Assembly (NCBI GenBank): GCA_023231475.1
Contig: JALJEE010001998.1
Span: 1-54,698, forward strand
Origin: Seison nebaliae
Taxonomy: Eukaryota; Rotifera; Pararotatoria; Seisonacea; Seisonidae
Direction of reading: 5' to 3'
Length of the DNA: 54,698 bases
The number at the start of each line of letters is the position of its first letter. Position 1 is the first letter of the stretch. The position numbers and the translations under genes are program-made. The notes under the pieces were generated by a model that saw only the letters and a program-made list of their open reading frames with translations, did not search any database and was not told the DNA's origin. This document shows, piece by piece, positions 1 through 11,248 of the stretch.

Positions 1-381
1 CATCTTAATTCTTATCCTAAATAAAGCGATCCTATCTTATCTCCCACTCTTCATCACTTCTTTGTGGTTGCTAAGCAACAAGTGTTCTTAAACTCGTCTT
101 ACGAAATCTTTCACTCCTAAATAATCTGTTCATCCCCTAAGCCTATCAAACTTACAGAATACGTGCACAGGCTTAGCAAATAACTTTGCGCTAAATGATA
201 TTTAGGAAACAAAATTAATAAACTAACGGTCAGAATGACCTTACCTACAAGTGTGCAAATTATCAGCGAAAAAAAATTGTAAAACCAAATAGTTCCCTTG
301 TAAGTTGATTGACAATTCATTCTCGTTCGATGGTATATTGGATTAATTGTATGATGAATCTTCGATTGTATTCCTGAATGG

Positions 382-1290
382 TTGGAATTTAATTTTTTTG
401 TACTGATGTTTATAACAATTACCTTCCCAGCAAAATCTACAATCACGATGATGTTTTCTGCAAGTGTTTGTCTTACAGAATTTCCATTCTTTTATACCGA
501 TTTTTCTTTTCTTTTAAGGATGACATCGAACACGTTCATTTCTCATTTCAGAAGTAGCATTTCCAATCAAGTTTACATTGAACGATTCCTTTTGGTTATT
601 CAACAGTCCTTTATTTTGTAGTTGGGATGTTGTTCGTCTTGTGTTCACTTCTTTCTCACATACTTTAGCAGTACCGATATTTCTAAATCTTCCATGTCCA
701 TCATTTTTCTTACAATGTCGTATTGTTTATACCATATCCGAACTGTTTTTTTATGAGTGATTCTTTATTTACCGTCGTTGTCATATATTTCGTCATTTGT
801 TGTAATCGGGTTATTCGTCCTTGTCTCGGAATGTACGATCGAATTTGAGTTGAATTTCCTGTCCTTCAGTTTTCTCGACCAATTCTTGAATAATGTCATC
901 GAAATTTTCGAATTCTTTATTTTCGAAATTCGTTCCTACGTTTATTATTGCACGTAATTTTGATGGTAGCGATGCGATAGTTAATTTGGCCCTCATCGCT
1001 TTTGGAATTCGATTCGCTTCGAAATAAAGTGTTGTTTTATCAGCACAATCGATAATTGTTTCGTCCGATTTAATTGGTTCCACATGAATATTGCCGACAA
1101 TGAATTTATTTGGTCCAGATGAAAATGACAAAACAAAATATCTCAACATTTCTTCAATAGTTTGCATTTTTTCTTGAGTTATATATTTATTCAACTGAAT
1201 AATACATATTGAATAGATAATAATTACGAAATTGATATCAGATGCAAAATTTAATTGATCGATAAATATTTCGATTAATACTCTATGCAT
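382..1290 (-). pseudogene. Decayed Ty3/gypsy-like retrotransposon gag fragment
   Basis: An open stretch at 811-1290 (minus) encodes about 159 residues whose central part, with the pattern YFEAN-x-I then SLPSKL then an acidic FENFDDIIQELVEK helix, resembles the Ty3/gypsy Gag core (family pattern: YFxANxI, then an SxLG-like turn, then FDElxxLL). Reading on toward lower coordinates, the frame is broken by several stops. Cys/His-rich remnants still appear: HCKKNDGH near 700-730, and CRKHHRDCRF with CWEGNCYKH near 410-465. I interpret these as eroded zinc knuckles. No protease, reverse transcriptase or LTR was identified nearby. The homology call is by eye and moderately uncertain; a decayed host zinc-finger gene is the alternative. 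Confidence 0.4.
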
Positions 1291-1689
1291 TTTTATTGCG
1301 GTCGAATTATTCTAAATAAATTTTTAAAGAATAATAAATATAATAATAAAATAAATATATTATATCGCTCACGTGAAGGTGAATGTAAATCAGAAAGCCA
1401 GGCATCAAAAAATAAATATTTCATTTCTTTATTTATAAGTTTTTCAATTTATAACATGCTCATGAATAATAAAAGGCGAATTTTTTCGAAATTTTAGCTA
1501 AATTTGCACAAATTCATTAACATATGGATATATATGATCATATATGACCATGTATGAGAATTTCTCTATTGAACAATTGAAAAGTTTATAACGCACGTCA
1601 TGTATTATAATCTCTTAACATGTTCGATATCTATTAATGTCTAAAAATTCATAGGTTACTTATCAGATCCATTAATTATAATTGATAAA

Positions 1690-2740
1690 ATCGACCCTGG
1701 GAACTTTATTAGAAGAAATAAAGGATCCAAAAAAAACCCCAGGCAGAGAAAGAAGAAACAAAAGAAATGGAATTACTTATGGCCATAACCAAAATAGAAG
1801 AAAAAGAAGTGGAGAAAACACCTAGAACACTACAAGAAATCTACAAGAAAAATTAAATCAGGTGTGTAAAGAATTGCCCCACTTCCATCAAGAAGACGAC
1901 TGGGAAGTATTCATAGAGGAAATTGAGCTACTAACCAAACCTCTAAATCTATCAGAAAATGAAAAACTACAAATGATCATACCACAAATTGATAAAGATA
2001 CCCGAAGATTATTATATAAAAAGAATGAAAAATATCTGAAAACATATAAGCAATTGAATCAATTAATGACCACAAGATAATGCCCTACATGTCATGTACG
2101 AATCAAAACACTTACAAATTTTTAACTCGTATGAAAAAATAGAAGGACCACTCCATATACTTCGACGAAATTCAAATACTAGCAGAAAAAGCATATCCAC
2201 GCTTGATGAATACGCCAGAAATAACGTAATTCCTAAAATTCGAATAATCATAAAACTCCTTAGAGAATACGAAAGAACTAAATTGATTAGAGAAACCGAC
2301 CCGAAGAAACAAACGTATTCCCTACAACACACATGAGCAATAATAATACCAATAACCCATATTTAATTCACCATAACCCATATTGGAAGCGCAATACTAA
2401 TCTTCATAATCGAACTACTAATTATCATACTAAAGATGAAAATAATAAACAACAGGTACAAAGAAGCTGGAACGAGGATCAGAAACCTATAAATATATTC
2501 CCTAATAATAAGTATAATCGTTATAATAACTACAACCACAATCATAATAATAAGTACAACAGTTTTTATCAAAATAAGTACAAAAAATCTCGAAACAAAA
2601 ATTACAACAATAACTGGAACATACATCGTAATAGAAATAGAAATTATACTACACACTACAACCGAGATTATAGCAATCGAAACTATAACAGGGAAAGTTA
2701 TAACAACAGGAACTATGGAAACATGTTTCCAAATTGATTG
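1690..2740 (+). pseudogene. Frameshifted LTR-retrotransposon gag fragment with Asn/Arg-rich tail
   Basis: Three overlapping reading-frame pieces together look like one Gag. The first, with ELPHFHQEDDWEVFIEEIE and KPLNLSENEKLQ, is typical of a gypsy-type capsid start. The second, around 2160-2330, contains AEKAYPRL then DEYARNNVIPK and RETDPK, a pattern common in retrotransposon Gag, but it switches frame near 2203. The third (2333-2737) is a basic tail of Asn, Arg and Tyr where zinc knuckles would be expected. Stops and frame changes near 1855, 2079 and 2203 mark it as inactive. It lies on the opposite strand from the gag-like remnant at 382-1290 and shares no obvious sequence with it, so they seem to be different elements. 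Confidence 0.5.
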
Positions 2741-3360
2741 CAACCATCAAAACAACAATTAAATTATAATAATGAATATAACTCGGAATGGAAGCCACAC
2801 TAACAGCTTTGCTAATCGGTTACACTCGATCATACTCTATGAAATTCTTTCCCGGCCAACAGTGGCGTCAAACAAGCTTCCATCCTGGGTTGTTTGGTCT
2901 CTCTCTTGACTGGGTTCTTTCTAGTCTTACGAATTATGCATAAACAACATTAACGGCATGCGAATTCCCGTAGCACTTGCATACGACATTCTCATATGTG
3001 CTACTTCTCCATGACAACTAAAAGAGCACAGACTCCCTTGGTCGAAGCTTGAATCAAAATTAATCCGACGAAGACTGTTGTCCTTTCCACAACTCCTTAG
3101 ACAACTTTTCGGTGTCGGGTCTCTTCCCCAACATATCACCTCTCATTCAACTTTCTACCAAATGTTAAATGGATGTCAAATCGGGAGCAAGAAAGAGAAA
3201 AAACCAGTTTTCAGCTTCCTCTGCCTTATAGAGATCTCTTCATGCAAAAAACTACAGAATGACATGATTTGTCTCTTCGTTCCTCCCAACTTGACATTCA
3301 AGCTCTATTATATCGAACCATTTCGTCTTTTCTGACATCATTCTATACTATTCTATAGAT
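2741..3360. other. Stretch without a recognised gene, locally less AT-rich
   Basis: About 600 bp between the gag remnant and the MITE. From roughly 2790 to 3340 the sequence is visibly richer in G and C than its surroundings. ORFs on either strand here (such as 2927-3139 minus) have no family signature that I recognise. It may be further transposon debris such as a decayed pol region, but no catalytic motif was found. Confidence 0.4.
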
Positions 3361-3558
3361 CAGACATGGGCAAAATAAAGAGCGACCAGGAGCTGATGTT
3401 GTTGTTAAAAGAGCTATTTTGAAAAACTAAAATAATAATAAAAAATAAGAAACAATAGAATAATAATGTAAAATATTTATGTATGGGCATAAGGAGCTAA
3501 TTTGGCTCCCTACATACAACAAAAATACATGGCTTCGCTCTTTCGTGCCCATGACATA
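3361..3558. mobile_element. hAT-like MITE (198 bp, non-autonomous)
   Basis: The left end reads CAGACATGGGCAAAATAAAG, matching the usual hAT terminal pattern CAGnGnTGGGCAA. The reverse complement of the right end reads TATGTCATGGGCACGAAAGA, so the two ends share CATGGGCA followed by an AAAGAGCG block. They are flanked by an 8-bp near-perfect duplication, CTATAGAT (3353-3360) and GTATAGAT (3559-3566), the size expected for hAT insertion. An internal hairpin occurs at 3481-3517 (GGAGC, 7-base loop, GCTCC, flanked by GTATG and CATAC). There is no transposase ORF. The right terminus ends in TA rather than TG, suggesting age or drift. Confidence 0.65.
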
Positions 3559-4121
3559 GTATAGATCACTCACCTCTTTCAACAGAATTTCGTGAGTTTA
3601 TCTTCTCGTTTTCATCAGTGTCTCGGTTATTTGACGAACAGGTATTTAATTAAGTTCGGCCAAGACCCTGATAGAAAACAATCATGTTGGCGCTTTGAGG
3701 ATTCTTCTCGTGAGCTACGTTTGAATTGTTTTTTTTCTTTATCTTTCTTTATATATTTTTTACGAGAGATGAGTAGATTTTCCTTCAGCTCCGCCCAACC
3801 TAGTTCATTTGTTTTCTCCTTTTTTTCTTTTCTCTCTTATTTCAAATATCTAACAACTCTTGTAAGTACCCACCACAAGAAATCAGTCAACTGTCAATTT
3901 TGATATTTAATTGTTTCCTCTTGATATTAGAGAAACCGTACATTGTCATCAACTTAAGTACATAACCGGATGAATAACACTATGTTTTTCGTTCAAACTT
4001 TAAGCTTTTGCACAAGATAATTTCTTTGAAATATATATAACAATTATTTTTATGAAGTAAGATACCCTTTCCATTTTCACTGATAAATGTATCAAAAAAC
4101 GGTAATTGTGAGGGAGAGATT
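3559..4121. other. Intergenic stretch upstream of the 500-aa gene
   Basis: No coding family, RNA gene or repeat recognised. It must contain the promoter and 5' leader of the downstream plus-strand gene. A 12-mer, AGGGAGAGATTA, sits directly at that gene's start codon. Confidence 0.5.
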
Positions 4122-5624
4122 ATGAGACGCTTATTTTTTCGTAATACGTTCACATCTTTCATTACTGTAACTGTCATCGTTTTATTAATTTATACATTTT
4201 CTAAATATTTTTGGACCAAGAGGAATGCTTTGAAATCGTTATCGAACAATATTGAAGATATAATTAATGAAAATCATTGTACTTTATTAGCTATTTATGC
4301 ATCGGAAACTCATTCGTATTTTATTAATGCACTTTCCTCGGGGAAATCATTAAATGATGCTATTGATATTGGACGCGGTATTCGAACATTTGATGGACGT
4401 TCTTGTAAAAATGGGAAGAAATCATTTCAAGATGAAATGGAATGTTTATTTATGGAACGACTATCATTCAATTTAACAACAACCGTCATTTCCACATTAT
4501 ACAACGTTTCTTCGAAAACCGAAATGAATCGATTGACTTGTCATTTCGAATCATATGAATATTTAATTCATCGATTAATTAAAGATAATCATGTTCCAGC
4601 CACATGTCTCTTTATTCACACTACACAATACAGCGAGTCCTTCGAAGATAAATTTCTTAATAATTTTCATTTGAATTTAAATAAAAAGACATCATCCGAT
4701 AACTCGGATGAGTATCTTCAATCAGTTTATCGATTCAATCGAACAAAAACCAATTTTAAGAATATGTTCAATTTTTATCAGAAGCATCGATCTGTAGAAA
4801 AGCATAATGAGTTTTATATCGATCAACCACAATCAATATTTCTCCGAATTATTCCCGTTCTCGCTAATTTCAATAAGAAATATTCGATGACATATCAACA
4901 ATTAATTCTTAAATTGTATAAAGGAGGAAGATTTATAGATTCAAATCTACAACCATTCTTTCCAACAGTTTTAGTTAATGCCCCAAATCATACACAAGTA
5001 AAATCGATTACTGATTATTCTTTAATCTCAAATGAAAATTTCATTTATGTTTTTCTAGTACAATGGCCAATTGAAACTTATAATTGGTTGGTACAGACAC
5101 ATTTCTTTCCTAATAAACAAAAAGTTAAACATCCAATATCGGCTTTTTATCAATTCAGTTCATCTGATTTGAGCAAAAAAAAAGAATCAATAACATCTCC
5201 AATTTTAATGAGAATCGATAAAATGGACAAAATCGCCATACTTCCAAAATCATTAATCATCATTCCTCAAATCGAATTGAATTTAGATGAAATTATTTAT
5301 TTGTGTAATTTTAATGCTTATGTGAACACAATTCGAAAACATCAATCTAGATTTGTCTTAGAACGATCAACGATAGCGAAAGATGTAGAAGTTATGTATC
5401 AATATCACAATCGTTATTCTGATAATCAAACGATTTCTCTTGAACAATGTAAATCGTTTAAGAACGACTCATTCTTCAAATATATGTGTGATTCGTTACA
5501 TTCGGAAATACATGAAAAGAAGGATCAAATTCGTTTATATCATGATTTCATTATTCGCGAAGTTCAAACATCGGAAATGAAACAATGTCCATTATTCGCC
5601 AAAAAATCTAAAATAATTCTTTAG
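4122..5624 (+). CDS. Uncharacterised type II membrane protein, 500 aa
   Basis: A single uninterrupted exon. A short basic N-terminus (MRRLFFR) precedes one hydrophobic segment at about residues 12-29, followed by KYFWTKR. This is the arrangement of a signal-anchored type II protein with about 470 residues in the secretory lumen or outside the cell. The lumenal part has several N-glycosylation sequons (NLT, NVS, NRT, NHT, NQT, NDS) and scattered cysteines. I see no DxD or other glycosyltransferase signature, no protease or hydrolase motif and no repeats. I do not recognise the family. The ATG follows GGGAGAGATT directly. Coding status is supported by length and ordinary amino-acid composition, not by homology. 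Confidence 0.75.
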   Translation: MRRLFFRNTFTSFITVTVIVLLIYTFSKYFWTKRNALKSLSNNIEDIINENHCTLLAIYASETHSYFINALSSGKSLNDAIDIGRGIRTFDGRSCKNGKKSFQDEMECLFMERLSFNLTTTVISTLYNVSSKTEMNRLTCHFESYEYLIHRLIKDNHVPATCLFIHTTQYSESFEDKFLNNFHLNLNKKTSSDNSDEYLQSVYRFNRTKTNFKNMFNFYQKHRSVEKHNEFYIDQPQSIFLRIIPVLANFNKKYSMTYQQLILKLYKGGRFIDSNLQPFFPTVLVNAPNHTQVKSITDYSLISNENFIYVFLVQWPIETYNWLVQTHFFPNKQKVKHPISAFYQFSSSDLSKKKESITSPILMRIDKMDKIAILPKSLIIIPQIELNLDEIIYLCNFNAYVNTIRKHQSRFVLERSTIAKDVEVMYQYHNRYSDNQTISLEQCKSFKNDSFFKYMCDSLHSEIHEKKDQIRLYHDFIIREVQTSEMKQCPLFAKKSKIIL

Positions 5625-8600
5625 CATAGTTTCCTTACTTCTTTGTCAGTTCTTAATTTTTTTTTCCTCTTTTACTAAAAATTTAACACTAATTATTTTA
5701 ATTTATTATTAATAAAATTTAATTTTTGTCTATCAAAAAAACTTAAACTATATACTGTACAAAACCATAATAATAAACAAGAAACTTTTTTACAAATATT
5801 TATAGTCAATGATAATCGTTTTATAAATTTCATCTATTTACTTAACGTACATCAATGACATGTATGAAGAATTAGTTGGAATTCTTATTTACCTCAAGAA
5901 TGAGTGTTATTGACGCTATTATTTTCGGATGTATTAAGGATTAAGTTCAATGGTACAAGATAATTATACAAAAATAAACATTGGAAATCACTTAATCAGT
6001 TACCTTACTTCGTTTATAGTCGGATCAATATATCCATGTAGATAAATCAGTAGCATGAACTGAGAGATATAGATAACTGACTATAGATTGTGAGAGAACC
6101 CGAGATAATTCCGATGGATTGCAGTGGAATTTGAAACATTTCTTCTTACAAGTTCTTATTTGTTTGAAGATAAATTTGTAAAATTTTTCTTCTGATGATA
6201 CATCAGAGTAAAGTAGTTTATTTTTCACAATAAAAATTTTTTAATTTTATACGGACGAATCTTTAGGTAATTTTGTACAGAAGATATGGAGAAATTTTAA
6301 AAAATATGGATTGCCAAATTGTCGATTCTATGTAACTTTTAAAAATTATTTTATATTTGTCACACTGGATTTTTACTTAAAATCGGTGTATACGTTGCGA
6401 TTTGGATAAGAATAATGAAAAGTTCACAATCCTTCCATAATGATGACGAATCGACCGAAATATCCACCAAAGTCTAACTAAAATGATAATATGAGTCAGC
6501 AAAAAGGCAAATGAGATGGTGACAAATCCACCAATTAGTCCTGATATGTTAAATCTATCTTCTAAACTTTTGACAGAGTGACGAAGTTATCGAAATATTC
6601 TAAAATAAGTCACATTTTGTGCATAACGAAAACAACGATTTTTATTCAAACAATGACGATTATTCAAAGTGACTAAATCAACGGATAAATATTTGTCTTA
6701 ACCGTCAAATCTGCGAATTATCTGCGTGAATTACATGTCACTATTGTTAGCCATGATGATTTTGTAATTTTCTGCTTCTATGTTCCTGGGAAATATTGTC
6801 CTATGTTGAATTTGTGAGGGACTAGTTGTACAGTTTTCCTTTTTCTCTTTTATCGTAAAAAAGGAAACGATAAGTTTAGGTACAGAAAACTTTATTTATA
6901 ATTATTACTTTACTTTCCTAAAGGAAAAACGAGAAAATGTTGTTTCTTATCGTTATTGTTCCCCCATCACTACAATATAATTCAATTATGTTCAGAAATT
7001 CGTATTATCTGATAACACGATTCTTACAATATCAACTGATGACATTTATTCAGTTGACTCATCGATTTGAGACATCAATTGTTGAGAGTGAGAGAAGATG
7101 TGGTAAGAGGAAATTAAATATTATATCTATTGACTTTAAGTGTATATTGTTGAAGATCCTAAATAGAAGGAAGTGTTTGGTCTACCCTATGAAAAATTTT
7201 ATCAAACAATCGGATGATGGAAAAAAATACACTAATTTCTTTCCATAATGAAGGAAATATCAAATATAATTGTTGATATAAAAATTTGGGAACCAGATAG
7301 ATTGCAACCCTAAATAAATATTTGGAAGAGGACATTTCTCAACATTCTATTAATTTTTCGGAGAACTTTCTACTTTAGAATATTTTGTGGTTAAGCCTTG
7401 TCTATTTTTTCTCAAAAGTTTGAGAACTGTTGAGAAAAATGAGAAAAATTGGATGAAAACTGTCTAAATTAGTAACAAATAAAAAACCTTTAAGGAATTT
7501 TTATATAGGTTTACGATCTCCCTCTCAATCAATAATTAGAGTTCATTGAATTCTCCTATATGATTAGTGGTGGATTACCTTATGATTTGTAGTATGAAAA
7601 TAACTGATAAATGTGTTTCTTTCCGAATCTATTAATGTTTACTATGGATCAATTTAGGCTATAAGGAACAGATATGTTATAAAGATAATATCCAGAGAAA
7701 AAATTGGAAAACGATAAAGTTGTTTATGTTTATTACTCATAAAAAGGTAAATAAATATTGAGATTTCATCACAATAACCGCTAACCCATAAGCTAGATAC
7801 TAAAATTAATAAGCAGTATCTGATGAGGAAGTGGAGAAATGTGTTGCTCATTATTACGGCATGTCACTCTACAATTCTTCGTTATAAGGTACAAATTTAA
7901 TTTTCATCATATTCGAAGGATGAAAATATATTTACTTCCGTTCATCGTATCTTCACATCATTTCTTCTAACAAGTTATTGCTCTTGCTATCATTTCACAA
8001 ATATTTTATCTTTCATTACTGACTAGCAAATATATAAATCAAATCGATTCAAATAGAACTTCACCAATATTTACTACTCATTCATTTGAACTGGAACAAA
8101 TTGACATTATCCTTGACGTCATTCTATTCTTCTTCTTCATTCAATATTTATTACCATTCATATCATACTGCGTTATTCATCAATATTTCATCAATAATAT
8201 AAAACATTACAATTAATACGATTATAAATGGAGTATAACATTCCAATCTGGAACTACAAGGAGGGCTTCTTCACATTGCGGCAAGTTTGGAAAAATAACG
8301 TTAAGACAAAATTGTAGTAATGGCAGTTGGTTTTCATAAGTTTTCTATAAGTATTGTTTCTTATTCCAAGTTTTTCATAAGAAAACCAACTCATCAAAAA
8401 AAAGATGAAGGAATTGTTGAAAAATTTTTCTGTTATTAACTGAAATGATCGAAATGGTTTCTTTTTGTAGAATGGCATAATTTCATTTTTTATGTTCCGA
8501 AATTGTAAATTTAACAATGTATTTTAAATATCTTACGTTAGTTAGAGTAAATCTTTACTAAACTTTTTCCATAAATATGTAGGATGAATGAGTATAATTC

Positions 8601-11236
8601 CCAATATAAATTCATAAGGTGTTATAATGTTATGGATGTGTATTATTATAAATTGTGAATCATTTAATACAGCTAGAGAAACGAATTATTTTCGAAAAAT
8701 GAAAGAAAACTCTTTTCTAGATCTGTATGGATAGTTTATTTAGATAAACACTTCAGATGTTCGGTTAATAATGTCTAATAGATGATCAGCAAAGAATATC
8801 ATCAATATGTGGAAACAGATTATTCGGTAGAGAATGTTATCTAATGTGATTATAATACTCTAGAAGAAGAACATCCATGTTATTATTATTTAGCTTTAGA
8901 TTTTAGAAGGGAATATTACCTTAAAATATATTACTTGCGTTACATAATGTAACTTACATCCATCCGTAACTGCTACTGATGAGTGTAACATTAAATTATT
9001 GATAAATTAATCAAAAATAAAATTTTTTATTTTCCAACATTTTTTCGACCATTTACTCCTGAAAAGATTTCTTGAAAGAAATTATCCGAAGTTATTTATC
9101 ATAAAACAAATAATTTTTAGATGTGTGTTGAGTTATGTCCAAATATGCTTAATAAAATCATTCGGTACAGAATGATTTTCATATGAAGCGATACATCTAA
9201 TGAGTTTTAGTGACCGAAACTTCAGACAATTATAGTCTCTCTGTCTATTGCACCACGTATCAATTTATCTATGTCTTCCGTCAATCACTTAACGTAAGTT
9301 CATTCCCTATTATGTTTCCTTTTCACATGTACACATCATGTAATATTATTTATTCAACATTCATCGGAATCATAACTTTATTATGATCAGCTGTTTTTCT
9401 ATAAGAATCTCTTCCCATATGTTCTCCTATAATAACAAATCAGTTATTCATTCGTTTTCCATGTAAATTGATGTCATAACAAATTCATTAATTGACAAAA
9501 CTCGTCCGCATATAAAGTGTTCGAGATAGTAATAGAATTTTTCATCTATTTGGTGCTTTCGTTTTTATCGTTTTCAGCACAATCTTTTCAATCGGACGAC
9601 TATTCTTCATTGTATGTCTATTGGAATCTATTAACAGTTTAATATCTTCCGAACAATTTCCTTTCAAAAATAAGTTTATTTGCCCATAATTTTATGGTTT
9701 GTTTATTCTGTTTCTTGCAACAATGTCAATAATAATGAGAATATTTCCCAAAACTCTACTCAAAGTACGTATAATTTTTAATTAAAGAGAATAGTCGAAA
9801 TATAATTTTTTCTGTTAATTTCATTTATATCCTGCTGAATATTATTAATAGTACAAACATCTCATAAGAAATATGAGGAACACCTAAAGAAAAAAGGAGA
9901 AATACTTCTCGAAAAACGAAGAACACCATAAGGAAAATAGAAAATTGAGAGGCGGAACTACTCTAAGTTTATACTCTAATGCTTCTTCTAATTCTACTCT
10001 GTGTAAAAGAAAGATCTTGGACAATTCGAAATGATGACCAATTTCTGCAAGAAAATTGTCCTATTTTCGTTTTGACCTCCTTAATATATAGAAACTTCTG
10101 TAATCAAGTTGAAGGGAATGGATTTGGATGAATAATGAATGAATCTATAAATTAATTATACTAACTCTCCTCTCAAAATTCAACTAACTTTACAGTAAGT
10201 TCTAGATTGTCAAATAATTTATTTATTTTCTATTCTTTCCTTCACTTATCTATCTAACACAAATCATTATCCGCCGCACAACCTCGTATGTTAAGTTAAG
10301 TTAAGAAGAATTATCATCTTTTTTAGAATAGCAACTATGAGAAAAGAAAGATAGACGAATGCATGCAATTTTGGTGATGAGCAAATCTAATGCTTACATT
10401 TCATCACCAAAACATGAACTCATTTCTCGATAAATAATTATAACAAATTTTCTCATAAGGTGTATCTACTTCGCTTGGCATTCTCTCACAGAAACTTCCA
10501 AATACTATAAAGTTCTTACTTCGAAAGTTAATGGTTATCTCTATGATTCGATTGATTATGACGAATTTCGTAAATAGGTTCATTCTATTAAGACTGTTCT
10601 ATTGCTTTATTCCACTAACACTGACAATTGTATGGAAAGATTAGTTAATTATTTTTGATTCATTTGCACATTAGCATTCTCCGGAACTAAAACGATCATC
10701 TAATAACGACAAATGGAAAAGATTTCTGAAAGAGTATACGATTATGATTTCTACGCGATATGTGTAGTTGTGAGATTGTTCAAATATTTGTGCATGTTTA
10801 TTAACTGCAAATTCATTTATATAATAGCTGATCATATGGTACGTGAGGGAACATACGCTCGGTCTAACCATCTGTAATTCAATGCAAGATTTTATATGTG
10901 ATGAAAGAATTGAAAGTGAAGAAGCGCGAAAAATTACTTTTCCTTCCTTCTATTATCCATCGAATGAAATAGTTTGGTAAGCATAAGAGAGAAACGAAGA
11001 AGTATTACTGTAGCAAAATATTTTGCCTTGTGGCAGATTTCTTTCTTTCTTTATAAATCGCACACTTTCTTCATTGCCATTTTTCTTTTTCGTTGATGAC
11101 ATCTTCTTTAGGTTGTTCATAAAGAATTGTGAATTAACCAACATGTAGAAAATCTATGTCGAATGTCGTTTGTAATATTTTGCTTAAACGAAGAGAAAAT
11201 AATTTCTGATATTTTTGAATGTTCATTGAGCAGAAA
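5625..11236. other. 5.6-kb gene-poor intergenic region
   Basis: Short ORFs only (such as 6937-7248 plus and 8254-8517 minus), without family signatures or consistent codon use. No tRNA, rRNA, CRISPR or transposase was seen. A few short direct repeats occur, such as three to four copies of GTTAA at about 10290-10305. It probably contains non-coding or regulatory DNA, possibly for the Rho gene, but nothing specific can be assigned. Confidence 0.5.
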
Positions 11237-11248
11237 ATGAGAGAATGA
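11237..11248 (+). promoter_or_regulatory. Minimal uORF overlapping the Rho start codon
   Basis: ATG AGA GAA TGA encodes three residues. Its TGA stop (11246-11248) overlaps the main ATG (11245-11247) in an ATGA arrangement. This could favour termination-reinitiation and dampen translation. Whether this ATG is inside the transcript is inferred from its position 8 bp upstream. Confidence 0.45.

Noticed and set aside
67-79. GTTGCTAAGCAAC palindrome as an RFX X-box
   Set aside because: Half-sites fit RFX but no gene start is visible nearby within the window, and the spacing is one base short of the usual 14-mer.
6937-7248. 103-aa plus-strand ORF
   Set aside because: No signature, splice context or composition to distinguish it from random open frame.
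10285-10306. GTTAA tandem units as telomere-like repeat
   Set aside because: Only three to four units and not the arthropod TTAGG sequence.
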